The position numbers and the translations under genes are program-made. Positions 48,445 to 51,784 of a stretch of 51,784 bases of DNA are shown piece by piece. Each line of letters begins with the position of its first letter. Position 1 is the first letter of the stretch. Under the pieces are notes generated by a model, which had not been told where the DNA came from, searched no databases, and saw only the letters and a program-made list of their open reading frames with translations. This stretch comes from Bacteroidetes bacterium SB0662_bin_6 (GTDB taxonomy: Bacteria; Bacteroidota; Rhodothermia; Rhodothermales; VXPQ01), in contig VXPQ01000002.1 in assembly GCA_009839485.1 (NCBI GenBank), forward strand, positions 1-51,784, written 5' to 3'.

Positions 48445-49290
48445 TCAATTACCTGTGATTCCGGCGAAACCGGCATGCTGCAGGGCGGTCATAAGGCCGC
48501 CCTCCATGCGAACGGGTTCGATACTGCCGTTGCCGTTGGCGTCCACCCCCTGCATGCTTTTTTCAAGGAGGCCAACCATGTCTGCAGCATGGCTCCGCGC
48601 CATTGCCACATCGTCGCCATAGTCCGTTTTCAGGATATTCAGCGCCTGAGCGAATGCTTCGTGGAGCCAGCCCGTGTCCGCAGTGGACATCCAGAATTCG
48701 ATGGGAGCATCCCATTCGTAGGTGAGATCTACTCGAGGTTGCCGTTCTCCTTTTGTGACACCGTCGTCGATTTTCATCCACCCGATCACATTGTTCAGGG
48801 AATGCACGACATGGGGGCCGTGCGTAACGATGGCCGGATCTGCCGATCCGCTCCGCATGTTGTTTTCGATGATGCGGCGGATGTGCCGCCCTCTGCCCAC
48901 AATGCCAAGAAGCAAGGGGTCGTCGATAGCGGGCGTTTCCGATTCGTATCGTATGGCGAAGGCCCTGTCATAGTCGGCGAAGGCCACTTGCCAGCGAGTC
49001 ATCCAGCCATGCATGTGGGCGGCTCCGGAGGCCTCTTCCTGCGTCAGGCCGGAGGGAATGCCCCAGACCGCTTCGAATACCTTGTCCGCATGCTCCTTAA
49101 CCGCTTCGACGGTAGGCGCTTCGGCGGCCTGCCGTGCGGCCTCCAGCGCACCTGCTGTGAGATCATGGAGTTCGGTCAGGATCGGGCCGATGTCCTGTCC
49201 GGATGCCGCCAGGGAAGGTCCTCCGCAGAGCAGGATGGGCAGGAACCAGGCGAAAAAGCGACGAGCAAGGGATCGCGTAGGGCTTTTCAT
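48445..49290 (-). CDS. Secreted helical protein of unknown function
   Basis: The 281-residue protein has a signal peptide (about 1-30) and a mature region dominated by helices. HMHGWMTRW, GRGRHIRRII and HVVHSLNNVIGWMKID are His-rich. A C-terminal DANGNGSIEPV resembles a calcium-binding EF-hand or dockerin-like loop. No CXXCH heme motif is present. I do not recognise the family. It lies 76 bp before the ThuA/dehydrogenase gene, on the same strand, and probably belongs to the same periplasmic system. Confidence 0.7.
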   Translation of the reverse strand: MKSPTRSLARRFFAWFLPILLCGGPSLAASGQDIGPILTELHDLTAGALEAARQAAEAPTVEAVKEHADKVFEAVWGIPSGLTQEEASGAAHMHGWMTRWQVAFADYDRAFAIRYESETPAIDDPLLLGIVGRGRHIRRIIENNMRSGSADPAIVTHGPHVVHSLNNVIGWMKIDDGVTKGERQPRVDLTYEWDAPIEFWMSTADTGWLHEAFAQALNILKTDYGDDVAMARSHAADMVGLLEKSMQGVDANGNGSIEPVRMEGGLMTALQHAGFAGITGN

Positions 49291-49349
49291 GGCAACTGAG
49301 TTCAGGCAGAGCGGATTAGAATCGTTGCAATTTATCGTGTACGAGCCGG

Positions 49350-50384
49350 TTATTTGTCGCGCTGTATGGTATAATCGACCAGACCGAGCATGGCGTTCCG
49401 CGCTTCTGTCGGGGGCATATCCTGGAGCAATTTGCGGGCCGTATCCGCGTGTTCGTGCATTTTTCGACGGGCATAGGCTATGCCGCCCCGGCGTTCGGCA
49501 TAGGCATATATGGCCTGTCTGTCGTGGCGGTTCTGCTTTTTTTTACGGACAATGCGCAGAATCTCGCGTCGTTCTTTGGGGGCGGCTTCCGTCAGTGCGT
49601 GAATAAGCGGGAGCGTCATCTTCTTTTCCTGCAGGTCGATCCCGATGGGCTTGCCGATATCTTTGGCGCCGTAGTCGAAAAGGTCATCCCGTATCTGGAA
49701 AGCCAATCCGAGATGTTCGCCGGCTTCCTGCATGGTGTGCAATATGTCGCGGTCGGCCGAAGCGCTCAGGGCGCCGCATCCCATACAGGCTGCAATGAGC
49801 GAAGCCGTTTTGTCCGAGATAATCCGGAAGTAGGTTTTTTCGTCGATGTCGAGGCGGCGGGTCTTTTCGATCTGAAGCAGTTCCCCCTCACTCATGCGGC
49901 GTACCGCGTCGGAGAGTATATGAAGCACTTCGTAGTCCCCGTACCGGAGCGACAGCAACAGGCCGCGGCTGAGCAGAAAATCGCCGAAGAGGACAGCGAT
50001 CTTGTTTTTCCAGAGTGCATTGATAGAGAAGGCGCTTCTCCGTCTTTCGGCGGTGTCCACCACATCGTCATGCACCAGGGTAGCGGTATGCATCAATTCG
50101 ACCAGCGCTGCCGCCCTGTAGGTGGTTTCGGTGATGCCTCCACACATTTTCGCCGACAGAAGAACAAGTATGGGGCGAATCTCTTTGCCCTTCTGGCGCA
50201 GCATGTACCGCGTCACCTTGTCAAGCAGATTGGCGTCGGAATGTACGGAGTCTCGAAAGTACCGGCGGAAGACACCGAGTTCCTCATCGACTGTAGCGCG
50301 AATGTCCCGTAGCGTGCCGGGAATATCCCCGACGGCCGGCAGCGTATCGGAACGTTCGGGCAAGAGAGTATCCGTTTCCGGCAT
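49350..50384 (-). CDS. Polyprenyl diphosphate synthase
   Basis: The 344-residue trans-prenyltransferase elongates isoprenyl diphosphates, probably for a menaquinone or ubiquinone side chain. It has the first aspartate-rich motif in LVHDDVVD, the second in FQIRDDLFDYG, and GKEIRPILVLLSAK near the N-terminus. The start at 50384 (MPETDTLLPER) is preferred to 50480 on length. The product chain length cannot be read reliably. It uses precursors from the MEP pathway, whose ispD and ispF are also in this window. Confidence 0.92.
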   Translation of the reverse strand: MPETDTLLPERSDTLPAVGDIPGTLRDIRATVDEELGVFRRYFRDSVHSDANLLDKVTRYMLRQKGKEIRPILVLLSAKMCGGITETTYRAAALVELMHTATLVHDDVVDTAERRRSAFSINALWKNKIAVLFGDFLLSRGLLLSLRYGDYEVLHILSDAVRRMSEGELLQIEKTRRLDIDEKTYFRIISDKTASLIAACMGCGALSASADRDILHTMQEAGEHLGLAFQIRDDLFDYGAKDIGKPIGIDLQEKKMTLPLIHALTEAAPKERREILRIVRKKKQNRHDRQAIYAYAERRGGIAYARRKMHEHADTARKLLQDMPPTEARNAMLGLVDYTIQRDK

Positions 50385-50583
50385 ACAGAGATGAAATGCG
50401 AAGAGTTGCTGTGCGCTTATCCTGGGCGAAAGGTAACATATACGCCGATTTATTGCAGATGTTTGCCTGCTCTGCGGCAAGGAAACCGGGCTTTTGTGCG
50501 GGCAGGTGCGTGGCCTGTTGCCCTATCGCCCCGGACATGGTATTCCGGAAGGCACCATGCCTCGGCGGGGGCCATGCCGTGCG

Positions 50584-51117
50584 TTACCGGGTAATAATGA
50601 TCGTGTCCGGCACAATGAACGCATCCGTGAAATGTCGGACAAGGACACTATGCAACGCCCGGGCTTCTTCGCGCGACAGAAAGTCCCCGACGCGAATGCG
50701 GTAATACGGCTGGCTGTATACGTTGTAGACAGGGAGTCCCTCGGGAAAAATATCCTCGGGCACAGCGCCTTCGTCATGCTGTCTTCGCCACCATGTCTGT
50801 ATGTTTTCCTGTGCCTCTGTGGCTGCGTTGCGCTCTATGGACGAAAATATCTGTACCCGGAATCCCGGCACTTCCGATCGGAGACCCTCGGCAGCACGGC
50901 CTTCCATGAGGTGGGCCGGAACATCGTGTGTAATGGCCGCCAGCGTGTCGAGGGGGGTATCGGGATATAGGGCAGGATCAAAGTTTTCGTAGCGGGAAAT
51001 ATCGACAACCGGCGTCGGCACAGCGCGTACATCCACGGTAGTGCTTCTCTCGGAAGAAGCACAGCCCCCTGTGATCGTAATCAGCAGCACCACCGTGCCG
51101 TATCGCATCGCATTCAT
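50584..51117 (-). CDS. SPOR-domain lipoprotein
   Basis: The 177-residue protein has a lipoprotein signal ending GGCASS and a C-terminal domain with the SPOR pattern GFRVQIFSSIERNAATEAQ and YYRIRVGDFLSREEARAL. SPOR domains bind denuded septal peptidoglycan, so it may act in cell division or envelope remodelling. Starts at 51117 and 51108 are both possible; the longer frame from 51165 places charged residues before the signal. It lies about 200 bp after the polyprenyl synthase gene on the same strand (that gene is downstream in transcription). Confidence 0.85.
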   Translation of the reverse strand: MNAMRYGTVVLLITITGGCASSERSTTVDVRAVPTPVVDISRYENFDPALYPDTPLDTLAAITHDVPAHLMEGRAAEGLRSEVPGFRVQIFSSIERNAATEAQENIQTWWRRQHDEGAVPEDIFPEGLPVYNVYSQPYYRIRVGDFLSREEARALHSVLVRHFTDAFIVPDTIIITR

Positions 51118-51382
51118 CCCTGTTTTCAGATTTCGGCCATCACGCTTGTTGTCCCGAATAAACATGCCCGTGGAATGACTTAAGGAAAAGTATGGTTCCT
51201 TGCTATACCGAAGATTTGCGCCGTTCGTTGACGCGTTTTATATTGGCAAATTGTTAGCGCGTTTTGTGGAGTAAATGTGTGAATATCTTACAGAGGTGTC
51301 CCGGTCCGGGTCATTGATTTGGTTTCATACCTGACAACACATTACGCATTATGTATTCCCTGTTCATCTACCTACCCTGATC

Positions 51383-51703
51383 ATGGCATTTCGTACTTCC
51401 ACGCTTTCCAAGGATGATGCACTGTCACAACTTGCATCCATGCGTTCGCGCAGCGGCAATAACCGTCCCGGCCGGCGGAGCAAGTATGCCGGCATATCCG
51501 AAAGAGCTGCTCTATTAACGGAAGATACCGTTCTCCGGGTGGTTATCCCCAAGAAGCAGGTACAACCCTTGAAGGCATACCTGATGAAACATCACGGGCG
51601 CATATTCACCGTCAAGACCGCGCCGAAAAGCGGAGAGGATGTGACCGCCTTCATTTTTCGCCAGGATTTACCGCCGAAACGGAGTTACGCGAAAAAGAAG
51701 TGA
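51383..51703 (+). CDS. Small basic protein of unknown function
   Basis: The 106-residue protein is rich in Lys, Arg and Ser. Its first 40 residues look disordered (RSRSGNNRPGRRSKYAG) and a short folded part follows (TVLRVVIPKKQVQPLKAYLMKHHGRIFTVKT). I do not recognise it. The final codons SYAKKK and the stop are encoded in the first unit of the 40-bp tandem repeat, so the true C-terminus may be affected by repeat expansion or misassembly. The 265 bp upstream (51118-51382), shared with the divergent SPOR gene, hold no element I can support. Confidence 0.55.
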   Translation: MAFRTSTLSKDDALSQLASMRSRSGNNRPGRRSKYAGISERAALLTEDTVLRVVIPKKQVQPLKAYLMKHHGRIFTVKTAPKSGEDVTAFIFRQDLPPKRSYAKKK

Positions 51704-51784
51704 AGCGGAGTTCGCGAAACGGAGTTACGCGAAAAAGAAGTGAAGCGGAGTTCGCGAAACGGAGTTACGCGAAAAAGAAGTGAA
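51680..51784 (+). repeat. 40-bp tandem repeat at window end
   Basis: Two identical 40-bp units (51680-51719 and 51720-51759) are followed by a 25-bp partial unit that reaches the window end. Each unit begins CGGAGTTACGCGAAA and contains a near copy of itself, CGGAGTTCGCGAAA. It begins inside the last codons of the preceding gene. It may be a real minisatellite or an assembly loop at a contig edge. Confidence 0.9.

Overview
The window is about 51.8 kb of moderately GC-rich chromosome and reads like a member of the Bacteroidota/Rhodothermota/Balneolota assemblage (FCB group). The reasons are a DUF4837 lipoprotein, a TonB-dependent receptor with an N-terminal carboxypeptidase-regulatory-like domain, an RpoB of about 1277 residues with the lineage-type insert, a VKOR-DsbA fusion and a mix of genes with and without Shine-Dalgarno sequences. 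The taxon is an inference from gene content; no 16S gene is present. It looks mostly like housekeeping core genome with one small accessory segment near 42.2-45.2 kb. The 51.68-51.78 kb end is a tandem repeat and may be a contig edge.

Layout. (1) 134-9852, minus strand: a complete tryptophan operon trpL-trpE-(small helical protein)-trpS-trpG-trpD-trpC-trpF-trpB-trpA, followed by a DUF4837 lipoprotein. It is headed by a readable ribosome-mediated attenuator: a 32-codon leader peptide with tandem Trp codons, an antiterminator segment and a terminator with a U run. (2) 9991-14238, plus: an unknown helical protein, a membrane VKOR-DsbA oxidative-folding fusion and transketolase. (3) 14278-17114, minus: a TonB-dependent receptor and an overlapping lipoprotein. 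(4) 17316-20291, plus: queA, ispD, ispF and a DedA-family membrane protein. (5) 20405-32691, plus: tRNA-Thr, -Tyr, -Gly, -Thr, -Trp, then secE-nusG-rplK-rplA-rplJ-rplL-rpoB-rpoC. The tuf gene often found between the last Thr and Trp tRNAs is absent. (6) 32830-33812: a secreted DUF4097-like repeat protein and a strong terminator. (7) 33851-33955: a large unexplained inverted repeat. (8) 34155-42224: a beta-oxidation cluster (acyl-CoA synthetase, hydroxyacyl-CoA dehydrogenase/enoyl-CoA hydratase, thiolase, FadE-type dehydrogenase). (9) 42193-45215: a HigB/HigA-like toxin-antitoxin pair, a hemY-type protoporphyrinogen oxidase and a four-helix membrane protein. The 3' end of the membrane-protein gene is repeated in inverted orientation at the far edge, so the segment is bracketed by 60-bp inverted repeats. 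(10) 45265-49290, minus: a secreted unknown, a ThuA/PQQ-type sugar dehydrogenase fusion and a cytochrome c. (11) 49350-51784: a polyprenyl diphosphate synthase, a SPOR lipoprotein, a small basic protein and the terminal 40-bp tandem repeat.

The observations I consider most worth following are the trp attenuator, which also controls the cell's TrpRS gene and a small unknown protein, the potentially invertible 42.2-45.2 kb segment, the large inverted repeat at 33.85 kb and the three-gene periplasmic oxidation cluster. I did not find a CRISPR array, prophage, insertion sequence or a large undescribed defence system.
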